Below are positions 25,088 through 33,665 of a DNA stretch of 64,000 nucleotides, piece after piece. The stretch spans positions 6,279,501 through 6,343,500 of the forward strand of contig NZ_JACHJC010000001.1 of assembly GCF_014203425.1 (NCBI RefSeq). The letters are read 5' to 3'. Both the position numbers and the translations under genes were made by a program. The first letter of the stretch is position 1, and each line of letters opens with the position of its first letter. Below the pieces are notes generated by a model, which ran no database searches, was not told the DNA's origin, and saw nothing but the letters and a program-made list of their open reading frames with translations. The stretch comes from Micromonospora echinospora. GTDB lineage: Bacteria > Actinomycetota > Actinomycetes > Mycobacteriales > Micromonosporaceae.

Positions 25088-25622
25088 GCGGAGGCCCAGG
25101 CCTAGGAGTCCGCGGGTTCGGCGCCGCTGCATTCGCCGGTCGCCGACTGAAGCGGTAGGTCCCGGCTCGCACAGCGACCGAGGCTGCCACCGCCGCGTGG
25201 ACGGCGACCCAGAGCCCTATGGCCGCCGGGTGCCAGGGCCGCAGGTGATCCCGGACCAAGCTCCCGGCGTCCGGGTCGCCGCTCCAGTTGTAGGCCGCCG
25301 GACTGAACCGGTATTCGAACCAGACCACTGCGGTGACGAGAACCGTCGCCAGCACCGCGCGGACGAACGGTTCGGTGCGGCCCTCCCGCACCAGATGATC
25401 TCCGGGTACGAACATCAGCACCAGGACCAGATTGATCAGAGCAAAGAAGCCGACCACGGCCATCGCACCGCTGGAGTAGCTGGAGACGAAGATCGGCAGA
25501 GTCCGGTCGCCGGGATCGAGGTCGGCGGAGGCGGCAGACGTGGTGCCGGCCACGCCCACCCACCACAGCAGCGGACCGACAAACACCATGAGGATCAGCA
25601 GGACCCATCGACCACTTGCCAT
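25068..25622 (-). CDS. Hypothetical membrane protein
   Basis: 184 residues with four likely membrane segments: WVLLILMVFVGPLLWWVGV near the start, AVVGFFALINLVLVLMFV, AVLATVLVTAVVWFEY and AAIGLWVAVHAAVAASVAV. A proline-rich tail ends the protein. No family recognised. Its 3' end overlaps the convergent MerR gene by 20 bp. Confidence 0.65.
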   Translation of the reverse strand: MASGRWVLLILMVFVGPLLWWVGVAGTTSAASADLDPGDRTLPIFVSSYSSGAMAVVGFFALINLVLVLMFVPGDHLVREGRTEPFVRAVLATVLVTAVVWFEYRFSPAAYNWSGDPDAGSLVRDHLRPWHPAAIGLWVAVHAAVAASVAVRAGTYRFSRRPANAAAPNPRTPRPGPPPTGGCR

Positions 25623-25736
25623 CGCGGCAGCCTAGCGAGCATGTTCGGCGCCGGGTGTCCCTGATTGTCTCGTCGGAGCGCCCTGTCCGCCCGGGGCGGT
25701 GCGAGGGCGTGCTACGTCTCGTCCCGTTGTCAGCGA

Positions 25737-25776
25737 GCTCCGCTAGCTCAACTGGCAGAGCAGCGGACTCTCAAGA
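25737..25776 (+). pseudogene. 5' half of a tRNA (tRNA-Lys-like)
   Basis: GCTCCGC (5' acceptor strand), TA, D-arm GCTC-AACTGGCA-GAGC, A, then GCGGA and a CTCTCAA loop match the first half of an actinobacterial tRNA-Lys (normally CTCTTAA, anticodon CTT). The expected TCCGC, T-arm and 3' acceptor are absent; the sequence passes directly into the stop region of the next gene (25771). A broken tRNA, possibly the scar of an excised or recombined element. Confidence 0.75.
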
Positions 25777-26640
25777 CGGCTGTCGGCCCTCGGTCTCGCT
25801 GTGGGCGCGCAGTGCGCCGACGACCGCCAGCCCCACGCCGCCGAGAGCGACAGCCGTCTCCACCGCCGAGGACACCTGCAGGGCGCCTCCCGCCGAAGCG
25901 CCCACGCTCACCATGATTCCCGGTTGCAGGAAGGCGTCCTCGGCGGGCTTGACCAGGGTCCACCAGCTCGTCCATGTGGCGGCGAGGTCCGAGCAGATCC
26001 GCACGGCGACCAGCGACAGCAGGACCATCCCCGCCGGGAGAAGCCCGCGTCGGTCGCCCCGCCGTCCGGACCATGCGAGCACCCCGGCGGTCACGAGCGC
26101 GGCGAGCAACGCCGGCCACACCGCCGCGAACAGGTCGGGCAGCGGCGGCTCGCCGGGCGTCAGCGCCACGCGCGACACGCACCAGGCGAGCACGGCGACC
26201 GCCAGGGCCGTCGTCACCACACCCCGCCGCCCGCCGCGTGCCGGCAACGCCGACACGGCAGCCCACAGCAGGAGTACGCCGAGAGCCAGGCCCCCGGCTG
26301 TCAGCCGCTGCCGGTCCATGCCGTCCTGCCAGCTCTCCAGCAGGTACGCCCGCCCCGCAGCCTGCCCTCGTGCCGGCTCACCCGCGTCCGCCGCCTGTTC
26401 CCCGTGCCAGCGCAGGTTCGCCACCGTCACCAGGGCGAACAGCCCGGCGCCGGCGGCGACACCCCACCTCACCCGGGGAGCACCGGAGGCGGTGAGCGCG
26501 TGCCCGCACAAGGCCGCCAGCGTGGCCACTGCCCACAGAAGCGACGCCTCCCGCATGGCGAGCAGTGCCGCCCCGACCGACAGCAGGGCGGCCACGACCG
26601 CGGCGACTCGCAGACCCGCAGACAGCGTCATGCCGGTCAT
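25771..26640 (-). CDS. Hypothetical multi-pass membrane protein
   Basis: 289 residues with about eight hydrophobic segments (for example VAAVVAALLSVGAALLAM, GLALGVLLLWAAVSAL, VVTTALAVAVLAWCV). No family recognised. ATG 26640 overlaps the stop of the upstream oxidase gene (ATGA), so they are coupled. Its stop codon falls inside the truncated tRNA, so the gene's 3' end may have been shaped by that recombination. Confidence 0.65.
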   Translation of the reverse strand: MTGMTLSAGLRVAAVVAALLSVGAALLAMREASLLWAVATLAALCGHALTASGAPRVRWGVAAGAGLFALVTVANLRWHGEQAADAGEPARGQAAGRAYLLESWQDGMDRQRLTAGGLALGVLLLWAAVSALPARGGRRGVVTTALAVAVLAWCVSRVALTPGEPPLPDLFAAVWPALLAALVTAGVLAWSGRRGDRRGLLPAGMVLLSLVAVRICSDLAATWTSWWTLVKPAEDAFLQPGIMVSVGASAGGALQVSSAVETAVALGGVGLAVVGALRAHSETEGRQPS

Positions 26641-27047
26641 CGTGCCGTTCCGGCGAGCAGCCATCGCTGGACGGGCACCTCCAGCAGCACCCGGTCCCCG
26701 TCCGTCGTGACCGGCTGCCGGATGTCCCATCCCCCGTACTTCTCCGCGAACGCCGCGACGATCCCGGGCGGGAGGCCGGCGCGGTGTACGCGCGCCTCGC
26801 CCTCCGCGACTACCGGGTGGACGCCGTCCTCCAGGGCGAGCGAGACGCGGGGGTCGGCCGACACGTTGCGGGCCTTGACACTGCGCCCCTCGCAGCCGAT
26901 CCACCAGACGCCGTCGGCGTAGACGAACCACACGGGCGTGACGTGCGGTGAGCCGTCACGGCGCAGCGTGCAGAGCCAGACGTTGCGCTCGCGGGCGAGC
27001 CGGTCCTCGACGGCCGGCGGGAGCGGTGTGGTGGGAGGTGAGGTCAT
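26637..27047 (-). CDS. Pyridoxamine 5'-phosphate oxidase-like flavin/F420-binding protein
   Basis: 136 residues of split-barrel fold: NVWLCTLRRDGSPHVTPVWFVYADG, then KARNVSADPRVSLALEDG and a final LLEVPVQRW strand. This pattern fits the F420- or FMN-dependent group common in actinobacteria rather than true PdxH. Cofactor and substrate cannot be told from the sequence. It is first in a pair with the downstream membrane protein. Confidence 0.85.
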   Translation of the reverse strand: MTSPPTTPLPPAVEDRLARERNVWLCTLRRDGSPHVTPVWFVYADGVWWIGCEGRSVKARNVSADPRVSLALEDGVHPVVAEGEARVHRAGLPPGIVAAFAEKYGGWDIRQPVTTDGDRVLLEVPVQRWLLAGTAR

Positions 27048-27059
27048 GCGACAAGTGGA

Positions 27060-27431
27060 TCAGGCGTGGCGCGGAGGCTCGCCGCCGGGCCGGACGGATT
27101 GTTCCCGTCGCGCCGCGTGCCGCGCCTGCAACCCGACGGCGCCGATCAGCGTCACCACGAGCACGGCGGCAGCCTGCCAGGCCCGGTCGGCGCGCCCGTC
27201 GGAGCAGCTCCGGTTCGCCATGTCCAGGTAGTAGGCCCGGTCCGGGTAGTCGGGGACGTCCCGCCAGTGGCTGAGATCCATCACGAGCGCGTTGCCGCAA
27301 CTGGTGTTCTTCTCGTGGTCGCCGGGGCCGATCCGCACCGGCATCAGCAGCAGGAAGGCGATCACGACTGCGCCGAGCAGCGCCACCAGGAACGGGCCGA
27401 GCCCCAGGCCGCGCGGAGACTCCCCCGTCAT
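27060..27431 (-). CDS. Hypothetical two-helix membrane protein
   Basis: 123 residues with membrane segments LGPFLVALLGAVVIAFLLLM (about 11-30) and AAAVLVVTLIGAVGL (about 87-101). The loop between has two Cys (NTSCGNAL and NRSCSDG) that could form a disulfide outside the cell. No family recognised. Confidence 0.6.
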   Translation of the reverse strand: MTGESPRGLGLGPFLVALLGAVVIAFLLLMPVRIGPGDHEKNTSCGNALVMDLSHWRDVPDYPDRAYYLDMANRSCSDGRADRAWQAAAVLVVTLIGAVGLQARHAARREQSVRPGGEPPRHA

Positions 27432-27480
27432 GCCGCGCAGTATGCCCGAACCATGAACGCCCCACCGCCCCGCAACCGGC

Positions 27481-27921
27481 TCACTCGCAGATCCGCCACT
27501 CCCCGTCCTCCTTGACCATCGGGAACGACTGGGTCACGTTGGTGCCGGTCGACGGCGTGAAGCGGATGGTCGTCGAACCGCTCACCCGCCCGTTGTTGTT
27601 CGACACGTTCAGCCCGGTGATGTCGTAGCCGGTGAACTCCGGCTGGGAGGACTGCTGCTGGGCGAATTCGGCCTCGCTGACCCGGTCGCGCACGGAGGAG
27701 CAGAGCTGCCGGTACGCGGTGGGGTAGTCCCGGTCGACGATCGCCTCGGCATAGGTCTGCACAGTGGACCGGGCCGGGCCGGTGGCTTCCTGTACGACCC
27801 GGAAGAGGAAGAAGCCGCCGAGCACACCGCCGGAGCAACAGATCGCCAGCACCACGCCGAGCACGATGAACAGGGTTCGCTTGGACTTCTTCGGCGGCAC
27901 CATGGCCGGCTGGTATGCCAT
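27481..27921 (-). CDS. Membrane-anchored protein with NTF2/DUF4878-like extracellular domain
   Basis: 146 residues: short cytoplasmic stretch (VPPKKSKRT), one membrane helix (LFIVLGVVLAICCSGGVLGGFF), then an extracellular region with ARSTVQTYAEAIVDRDYPTA and a later beta-rich part ending EDGEWRICE, resembling NTF2-like DUF4878 domains. ATG 27921 is supported by TACCCT 7 nt upstream on the minus strand. Role unknown. Confidence 0.7.
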   Translation of the reverse strand: MAYQPAMVPPKKSKRTLFIVLGVVLAICCSGGVLGGFFLFRVVQEATGPARSTVQTYAEAIVDRDYPTAYRQLCSSVRDRVSEAEFAQQQSSQPEFTGYDITGLNVSNNNGRVSGSTTIRFTPSTGTNVTQSFPMVKEDGEWRICE

Positions 27922-27994
27922 ACCCCGCAGGGTAGAAAACGCGAGCAACGGTAAACCGGATGCCGTGGCTCCGCTTCTCGGCGACCATCGACTG

Positions 27995-28795
27995 ATGTCC
28001 GCACACCGTCCGCCCGAGCCGGACGTCCGGCGCTACTACACCGATGTCTACGTCGAGGCGGACCGGCTGGAACGGTCACCGCAGGGCCGGCTGGAGGCAC
28101 GGCGTACCCGTGATCTGCTCGCCCGGCTGCTGCCCGCCGCGCCGGCCGACGTGCTGGACGTCGGCGGCGGCCCGGGAGCATATGCCGGCCCGCTCGCCGC
28201 GGCCGGCTACCGGGTGCACCTGATCGACCTGGTGCCCGCGCACGTGGCGGCGGCGCGGGCCGCGTACCCGCTGGTCACCGCGTCGGTGGGCGATGCCCGC
28301 GCGTTGCCGCTGCCGGACGCGGCGACGGACGCGACGCTGCTGCTCGGCCCGCTCTACCACCTGCCGCTACGGTCCGACCGGGTGGCCGCGCTGCGGGAGG
28401 CGGCCCGGGTGACCCGGCCCGGCGGGCCGGTCGTGGCGGCGGCGATCAGCCGCAACGCCGCCCTGATCGACCTGACCGCGCAGGGCCGGGTGGACGAGCA
28501 CAACCGGCGGTTGCTGCGCGCCGAGTACGAGACCGGGGTGAACGATCCGCGGACCGGTTTCACCACCGCGTTCTTCCACCGGCCGGAGGAACTGGTCGCC
28601 GAGTTCGTCGCGGCCGGACTGCACACACCCGAGGTGTACGGGGTGGAGGGTCCACTCTGGCCGCTGCTCGACGCGCTCGGCACCGAGTCGCACGAGCCGC
28701 TGTTCGAGAACGCGGTGACCTGCGCCGAGACGTTCGAGCGGGACGCCTCGATCCTCGGCGCCAGCGGTCACCTGCTCGCCACCGCGCGCCGCTGA
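27995..28795 (+). CDS. SAM-dependent methyltransferase
   Basis: 266 residues, class I methyltransferase: motif I VLDVGGGPGAYAGPLA (about 51-66), an acidic motif II (VHLIDLVPAH), SVGDARALPLPDAATDA, and LREAARVTRPGGPVVAAA as motif III/post. The C-terminal HRPEELVAEFVAAGL is a typical insertion region. Substrate unknown. ATG 27995 lies just before family-like sequence. Confidence 0.85.
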   Translation: MSAHRPPEPDVRRYYTDVYVEADRLERSPQGRLEARRTRDLLARLLPAAPADVLDVGGGPGAYAGPLAAAGYRVHLIDLVPAHVAAARAAYPLVTASVGDARALPLPDAATDATLLLGPLYHLPLRSDRVAALREAARVTRPGGPVVAAAISRNAALIDLTAQGRVDEHNRRLLRAEYETGVNDPRTGFTTAFFHRPEELVAEFVAAGLHTPEVYGVEGPLWPLLDALGTESHEPLFENAVTCAETFERDASILGASGHLLATARR

Positions 28796-28930
28796 ACCCC
28801 TGCCGCTTCACGGCGGAGCGAAACTCGTCAAGCACCAAGGGTGACCAGTTCCGACAAACCGTGTTATTCTCCGGCGTCAATCTATGCCGTGCGGACCCGG
28901 CCGGGTCGCTGCCGGAAGGACATCTCCCCG

Positions 28931-30106
28931 ATGCCGGTCGCTGCCGCCATGCCCCTGCCCGGGTCTCCCCCGGCCCGTCCGGCGGGCGAGGCGTTCGCCC
29001 TCATCTTCACGACGTTCCCTGCCCTTCTGCGGCTCACCTGCGGCCTGGTCGGCGCGGTGGTCGCGCTGTCGGTGCGGACGCCGCCGGTGCGGGTGGCGCT
29101 GCTGATCCCCGCTGTCGTCGTGCTCACCGCCTGGTCGGTCTGGTACGCGTGGCGGGCGTTCCGGCACGGCATCGACGGCCCGTTGGTGGCCGGCGACGTC
29201 GCGCTGACCACCGCCGCCGCGTTCGCCGTCCCGTGGCTGGTCGCGCCGGAGGTGCTGCCGGGCGAGGCGAGCTGGATCGCGGTACTCGCCAGCTCCACGG
29301 TGATCAACGCGCAGGCCACCGCCCCGGCGCGCTGGTCGGTGCCGGCCGGGCTGCTGGTCACCGCCGCGTACGTCACCGGGGCCACGCTGGCCGGCAACCC
29401 GGTCGAGGCGCGGGCGCACGCCGGCACGCTGCTGGTGCAGACCGGAAGCACGGCGGTGATGACAGCGGTGATGCGCCGCCGGATCGGCCGCGCCGACGCC
29501 GCGTTCGCCGGCTACCAGCGGTTGTCCCACGAGGCGGTGGTGGCGCGCGCCGCCCGCGAGGCCGAACGGCGGCACAACCGCGACCTGCACGACACCGTCC
29601 TGGGCACGCTCACCATGGTCGGTCTCGGCGCGGTCCCCGACTCGGCGACGCTGCGGGAGCGGTGCGCGCACGATCTGCGTACCCTCACCGCCCTGGCCGG
29701 CGCGCGGTCCGCGGGCGCGGCCGGCGAGACCGACCTGGACGAACGGCTGCGCGAGGTGCTCGCCGGGATGCCCGGGCCGGCGGTGACCGCGACGCTTGCG
29801 CCGTGCCGGCTGCCGGCGGAGGTCGCCACGGCGCTCGCGGACAGCGCCGCCGCCGCGCTCGCGAACGTGGCGCGGCACGCGCCGGGCGCGGCTGCCTCGC
29901 TGCGCCTGGCCCGTGAGGGCTCCGCCGTCGTGGTCGAGGTGGCCGACGACGGTCCGGGCTTCGATCCCGCCACGGTCCCGGCCCACCGGTACGGGCTGCG
30001 CGAGTCGATCCACGGGCGGATGGCCACTGTGGGCGGACGCGCGGTGGTGGCTTCTGCCCCTGGCGCGGGCACCCGGATTCGGCTGGAGTGGTCCGATGGC
30101 GACTGA
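28931..30106 (+). CDS. Sensor histidine kinase (HisKA_3/NarL family)
   Basis: 391 residues. About five membrane segments in the first 190 residues, then an H-box EAERRHNRDLHDTVLGTLTM (H about 220) and a HATPase domain (AALANVARHAPGAA, VEVADDGPGFDPATV, YGLRESIHGRM). ATG 28931 has GAAGGA upstream. It overlaps the next gene by 11 nt; that gene overlaps the response regulator, making a three-gene coupled operon. Confidence 0.88.
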   Translation: MPVAAAMPLPGSPPARPAGEAFALIFTTFPALLRLTCGLVGAVVALSVRTPPVRVALLIPAVVVLTAWSVWYAWRAFRHGIDGPLVAGDVALTTAAAFAVPWLVAPEVLPGEASWIAVLASSTVINAQATAPARWSVPAGLLVTAAYVTGATLAGNPVEARAHAGTLLVQTGSTAVMTAVMRRRIGRADAAFAGYQRLSHEAVVARAAREAERRHNRDLHDTVLGTLTMVGLGAVPDSATLRERCAHDLRTLTALAGARSAGAAGETDLDERLREVLAGMPGPAVTATLAPCRLPAEVATALADSAAAALANVARHAPGAAASLRLAREGSAVVVEVADDGPGFDPATVPAHRYGLRESIHGRMATVGGRAVVASAPGAGTRIRLEWSDGD

Positions 30107-31292
30107 GTCGGGTACGGCGCTGACCGCCGACTCCGTGCTGCGCCCGCTGCCCCGGCCGCGGGTGGCGACGCGCCCAGCGCCGGCCACGGCCCCGCCGGAG
30201 GCGCACGCGGTGGCCGACGCGTCCGACGGGGGCGCGCGGATCGCCGCGATCGTCATCGCGGCGGCCTGGCACCTGGCGGTCGCGCTGCCGGCCGTGTTGC
30301 GGGCCGGACCGGGAATGGCGGCCCCGGCCGTGGTGGCGGCGGGCTGGCTGGTGACCGCGCTGGTCGGAGTCGGGACCGGCGTACGGCTGCTGCGCGGCGG
30401 ACTGCCCCCGGCCCGGCCGCTGGCAGTGGTGCTGCTGGTGGTCGACGCGGCGGTCGTCGCGGGCGCCGGCGAGCGCTTCCTGTTCAGCACCGCCAACTGG
30501 GTGTGGGGCGGCCTGGCCTGGTTCTTCCTGCTGGCGCTCTGGCAGCGGTCGGTGCGCTGGCTGCTGGTCATGCTCGCCGCGCACGGCGCGACAGCGATGA
30601 CGGCGGTGGTGCTGTACGGCGCGACCGCGCCGGCCGATCTGAGCCGGGCCACGATGTACGTTTACGGCACCTCCACCCTGCCGGTGGCGGTCTTCGTCGG
30701 CGCGGCGGCGATCACCGCGCAGGCCCGCGACCGGGCGGCCACCGCGGCGGCGGCGCTGGCCGTGGCGGCGGAGCGGGAGGCGGCCGAGCGGGCCCGCACC
30801 GAGCGCCAGGAACGGCTGGCTCTGGTCAGTGGTACCGCCGAGGAGGTGCTCGCCGAACTGGCGGCGGGCGACGCCGACCCGGCCGATCCGGCGGTGCGGC
30901 GGCGGGCGGTGCTGGCCGCCGCCCGGCTGCGCCGGCTCATCGCCGAGTCGGACGACGTGCCCGACGCGCTGCTGCACGAGCTGCGCGCGGCGGCCGACCT
31001 GGCCGAGCGCAACGGGCTGCCGATCGACCTGGTCGCGGTCGGCATGCCACCGGAGCTGCCGGTGGAGATCCGGCGAGGGCTGGCCGACCCGCTGACGGCG
31101 GCGCTCGCCGCGGCCGAGGGCTGGGCCCGGCTGACGGTGGTCGCGGGACCGGACGAGGTGGTGGTCAGCCTGGTGACACCGGATCACGACGGCCCGGACG
31201 AGACAACGACCGGTGGGGGTGGGCCGGTGGAACACCTGCACGAGCGGGACGGGGAGATCAGATGGACGCAGACCCGCTGGCGGCGGACGTGA
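30096..31292 (+). CDS. Membrane protein resembling a histidine kinase without catalytic residues
   Basis: 398 residues. N-terminal membrane domain (about 50-215) followed by a coiled coil (AAALAVAAEREAAERA) and a region placed like the dimerisation and ATPase domains of the preceding kinase. The H-box equivalent (ERLALVSGTAEEVLAEL) has no His, and the N-box equivalent (ADPLTAALAAAEGWAR) has no Asn; no G-box is visible. It looks like a pseudokinase partner. ATG 30096 overlaps the kinase gene by 11 nt and the 3' end overlaps the regulator gene by 31 nt. Confidence 0.75.
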   Translation: MATESGTALTADSVLRPLPRPRVATRPAPATAPPEAHAVADASDGGARIAAIVIAAAWHLAVALPAVLRAGPGMAAPAVVAAGWLVTALVGVGTGVRLLRGGLPPARPLAVVLLVVDAAVVAGAGERFLFSTANWVWGGLAWFFLLALWQRSVRWLLVMLAAHGATAMTAVVLYGATAPADLSRATMYVYGTSTLPVAVFVGAAAITAQARDRAATAAAALAVAAEREAAERARTERQERLALVSGTAEEVLAELAAGDADPADPAVRRRAVLAAARLRRLIAESDDVPDALLHELRAAADLAERNGLPIDLVAVGMPPELPVEIRRGLADPLTAALAAAEGWARLTVVAGPDEVVVSLVTPDHDGPDETTTGGGGPVEHLHERDGEIRWTQTRWRRT

Positions 31293-31978
31293 ACGCCGGG
31301 TGGCCGATCAGGGTGGCGATCGTGGACGACCACCCGGTGGTGATCGACGGGGTGCGTGCCTGGCTGGCCGGCGAGCCGCGGTTGCGGGTGGTGGCCACCG
31401 GCGACGACCCGGACGAGGTGCTGCGGGCCGCTCCCGACGCCGAGGTGGTGCTCCTCGACCTGCGCCTGCACGGCCGGATGGTGCTGGACAAGCTGGCCGA
31501 GCTGAGCGCGGCCGGGCGCCGGGTGGTGGTCTACTCCGAGCACAGCGACCCGCCGACCATGCTGGCCGCGCTGGACGCGGGCGCGGTGGCGTTCCTGGCC
31601 AAGCACGAGGGACGCGAGCACTGTGTGGGAACCGTGCTGGCGGCGGCGCACGACCGGCCGTACGTGCCGCCCGCGCTGGCCGGCGCGATGGTCGGCGACG
31701 CCCGTCCGGATCGTCCGGCCCTGTCGGACAAGGAGCGTGAGGCGCTGCTGTTGTGGTTCCAGTCGATGTCGAAGGCGTCGGTGGCGCGCCGGATGCAGAT
31801 CAGCGAGCACACAGTGAAGCAGTACGTCGACCGAGCGCGGATCAAGTACACCCGAGCGGGGCGTCCGGCCGCCACGAAGGCGGCTCTGCTTGCCCGGGCG
31901 ATCGAGGACGGACTCGTCCGACCGGAAGATATCGGCATCTACCGGTCGCAGGCGTCGGCCGACCGGCCGACCCCCTAA
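31262..31978 (+). CDS. LuxR/NarL-type response regulator
   Basis: 238 residues. Receiver: VAIVDDHPVVIDGVRAWLAG, phospho-Asp in VVLLDLRLHG (about D66), AFLAKHEGREH with the conserved Lys. HTH: LSDKEREALLLWFQSMSK then EHTVKQYVDRARIKY, a less typical LuxR module. ATG 31262 lies inside the preceding gene, so translation is coupled to the kinase-like protein. Confidence 0.9.
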   Translation: MDADPLAADVNAGWPIRVAIVDDHPVVIDGVRAWLAGEPRLRVVATGDDPDEVLRAAPDAEVVLLDLRLHGRMVLDKLAELSAAGRRVVVYSEHSDPPTMLAALDAGAVAFLAKHEGREHCVGTVLAAAHDRPYVPPALAGAMVGDARPDRPALSDKEREALLLWFQSMSKASVARRMQISEHTVKQYVDRARIKYTRAGRPAATKAALLARAIEDGLVRPEDIGIYRSQASADRPTP

Positions 31979-31982
31979 CAGG

Positions 31983-31992
31983 TGTCATGACA
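31983..31992. promoter_or_regulatory. 10-bp palindrome TGTCATGACA
   Basis: A perfect palindrome between the response regulator stop and the next gene (GTG 32053). It may be a regulator site for the downstream gene; it is short, so chance is possible. Confidence 0.3.
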
Positions 31993-32052
31993 ATCACCCT
32001 ACGAATCCGGCAGGCTCCCTGATACCGCCAACCGTCACCGGGAGGTCGTACC

Positions 32053-32796
32053 GTGCCGGAGGACGCCGCACCATTCTTCGTCGGGCCGCATCGGTTCGAC
32101 GCCGACGCCGACCCGACCCGTCCCGTGCTCGACCGGCGTTACGCGCTGGTGCCCGAGCCGGGTGAACGCCTGCTCGGGAACCATCTGCTGCGGGTCGCCG
32201 GTCACCTGCTGGGCCCCACCGAGGACGTCCGCTGCTGGGCGCTGCCCACGCCGGCGACGATCACCGTGACCGACCGCCGCCTGGTGTACGTCTGCAGTGG
32301 CTCCGAGTTGTCAGTGGTCCCCGGGCGGGACAGCCGGACGGGTGCCCGGCACCGGCGTCCGGTCCGGCTGTCCCGCCTGGTCAGCGGTCAGATCCGCTGG
32401 CAGTGGCCATCCCGGCTGGAACTGGCCGACCTCGGAGACGGCACGGCCGAGTTGCGCGTGGTCTGCGATGCGCTGCGCACCATCCGGCAGCCGGCGCTGG
32501 CACTGAGCGGCCCGGTCGGGCCGGTCGCCGGGCTGGCCCGGCAGGTACGCCGCTCGGTGGCCGGATACCGCCTGGCCAACCCCGATCTGGTCGACCTCTC
32601 CCCGCCGGAGCGGGACGCGCTCTCCACCCGGGTCGCCGCCTCCCCCGGGCCGATGCTCGGCACTGTGACGCTGCCGGGCTCGCTGCCGGTGGAGTTCCTG
32701 TCCCGCGACGACTACTACCGTCCGCCGGTGGCCGAGGTGTCGCCGTGGGCACGGTCGGACGTCCCGGCCCGCGACCAGCCCGGCTCCGCCTGCTGA
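32053..32796 (+). CDS. Hypothetical protein
   Basis: 247 residues, soluble. An N-terminal beta-rich stretch (ATITVTDRRLVYVCSGSEL, QIRWQWPSRLELADLG) is reminiscent of PH-like domains, and a helical part follows (VAGLARQVRRSVAGYRLANPD). No confident family. GTG 32053 has GGGAGGTCG about 10 nt upstream. Downstream of, but not overlapping, the signalling operon. Confidence 0.65.
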   Translation: MPEDAAPFFVGPHRFDADADPTRPVLDRRYALVPEPGERLLGNHLLRVAGHLLGPTEDVRCWALPTPATITVTDRRLVYVCSGSELSVVPGRDSRTGARHRRPVRLSRLVSGQIRWQWPSRLELADLGDGTAELRVVCDALRTIRQPALALSGPVGPVAGLARQVRRSVAGYRLANPDLVDLSPPERDALSTRVAASPGPMLGTVTLPGSLPVEFLSRDDYYRPPVAEVSPWARSDVPARDQPGSAC

Positions 32797-32813
32797 CGCG
32801 CGCGGCCGCGCGG

Positions 32814-33566
32814 TCAGGAGGCGCTGCGGGTGCGCCGCTCGGACCGGTCCAGCTCGACGGCCTCCTCCGGGGTGGGCGCGCTGCCGCCCAGGTGCGCCGG
32901 CTGCCACCAGGCGTCGTCCGGGCCGGACGGCTGGTCCGGGTACTCCCGCTGGGCCCGGTCGACAAGCGCCGACAGGCGGGTACGCAGGTCGGCGGTCATG
33001 ACCGTGGCGTCCGGGTAGGCGGCCGGGTCCATCGGCTCGCCGACGATGATGGTGATCGGCGTGTGCCGGCGGGTGAGCGTGCGCGGGCGGCCCTTGGTCC
33101 ACAGTCGCTGCGTGCCCCAGAGCGCCACCGGCAGCAACGGCACGCCGGCCTCCTGCGACATCCGGGCCGCGCCGTTCTTGAGGTCCTTGACGGTGAAGGA
33201 GCGGCTGATCGTCGCCTCCGGGAAGACGCCGACCACCTCGCCGCGGCGCAGCGCGCCGACAGCGCTGGCGTACGAGCCGGCGCCGGCGGAGCGGTTGACC
33301 GGGATGTGCTTCATGCCGCGCATCAGCGGGCCGGACACGCTGTGCCGGAAGACGCTGTCCTTGGCCATGAACCGGACCAGCCGCTTGGCCGGGTGCGCGC
33401 CGTAGCCGCAGAAGATGAAGTCGAGGTAGCTCACGTGGTTGGACGCGAGCACCGCCCCTCCGCTGCGCGGCACGTGGTCGCTGCCGGACACGTCCAGGCG
33501 CAGGTCGAGCAGGCGGAACATCGTCTTCGCGGCGGTGATCACGGGTGGGTACACGAGTTCCGGCAT
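32814..33566 (-). CDS. 1-acyl-sn-glycerol-3-phosphate acyltransferase (PlsC family)
   Basis: 250 residues. Acyltransferase motifs: NHVSYLD (catalytic His and Asp, about 43-49), GMKHIPVNR, FPEATISRSFTVKDLKNGAA and VPLLPVALWG. It would acylate lysophosphatidic acid or a related glycerol lipid at the membrane. The C-terminus is acidic and disordered. ATG 33566 has TAAAGT 6 nt upstream on the minus strand (33578-33573), a leaderless pattern. Confidence 0.9.
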   Translation of the reverse strand: MPELVYPPVITAAKTMFRLLDLRLDVSGSDHVPRSGGAVLASNHVSYLDFIFCGYGAHPAKRLVRFMAKDSVFRHSVSGPLMRGMKHIPVNRSAGAGSYASAVGALRRGEVVGVFPEATISRSFTVKDLKNGAARMSQEAGVPLLPVALWGTQRLWTKGRPRTLTRRHTPITIIVGEPMDPAAYPDATVMTADLRTRLSALVDRAQREYPDQPSGPDDAWWQPAHLGGSAPTPEEAVELDRSERRTRSAS

Positions 33567-33665
33567 GGCGAAACTTTACCCCGGGTAGGTTACGCGACCG
33601 TAGGGGCGATCTGCCCTCGGCAGACCGGGCTCGCGCACCGGGCCGGGTGCGGCGACGATGGCGCC

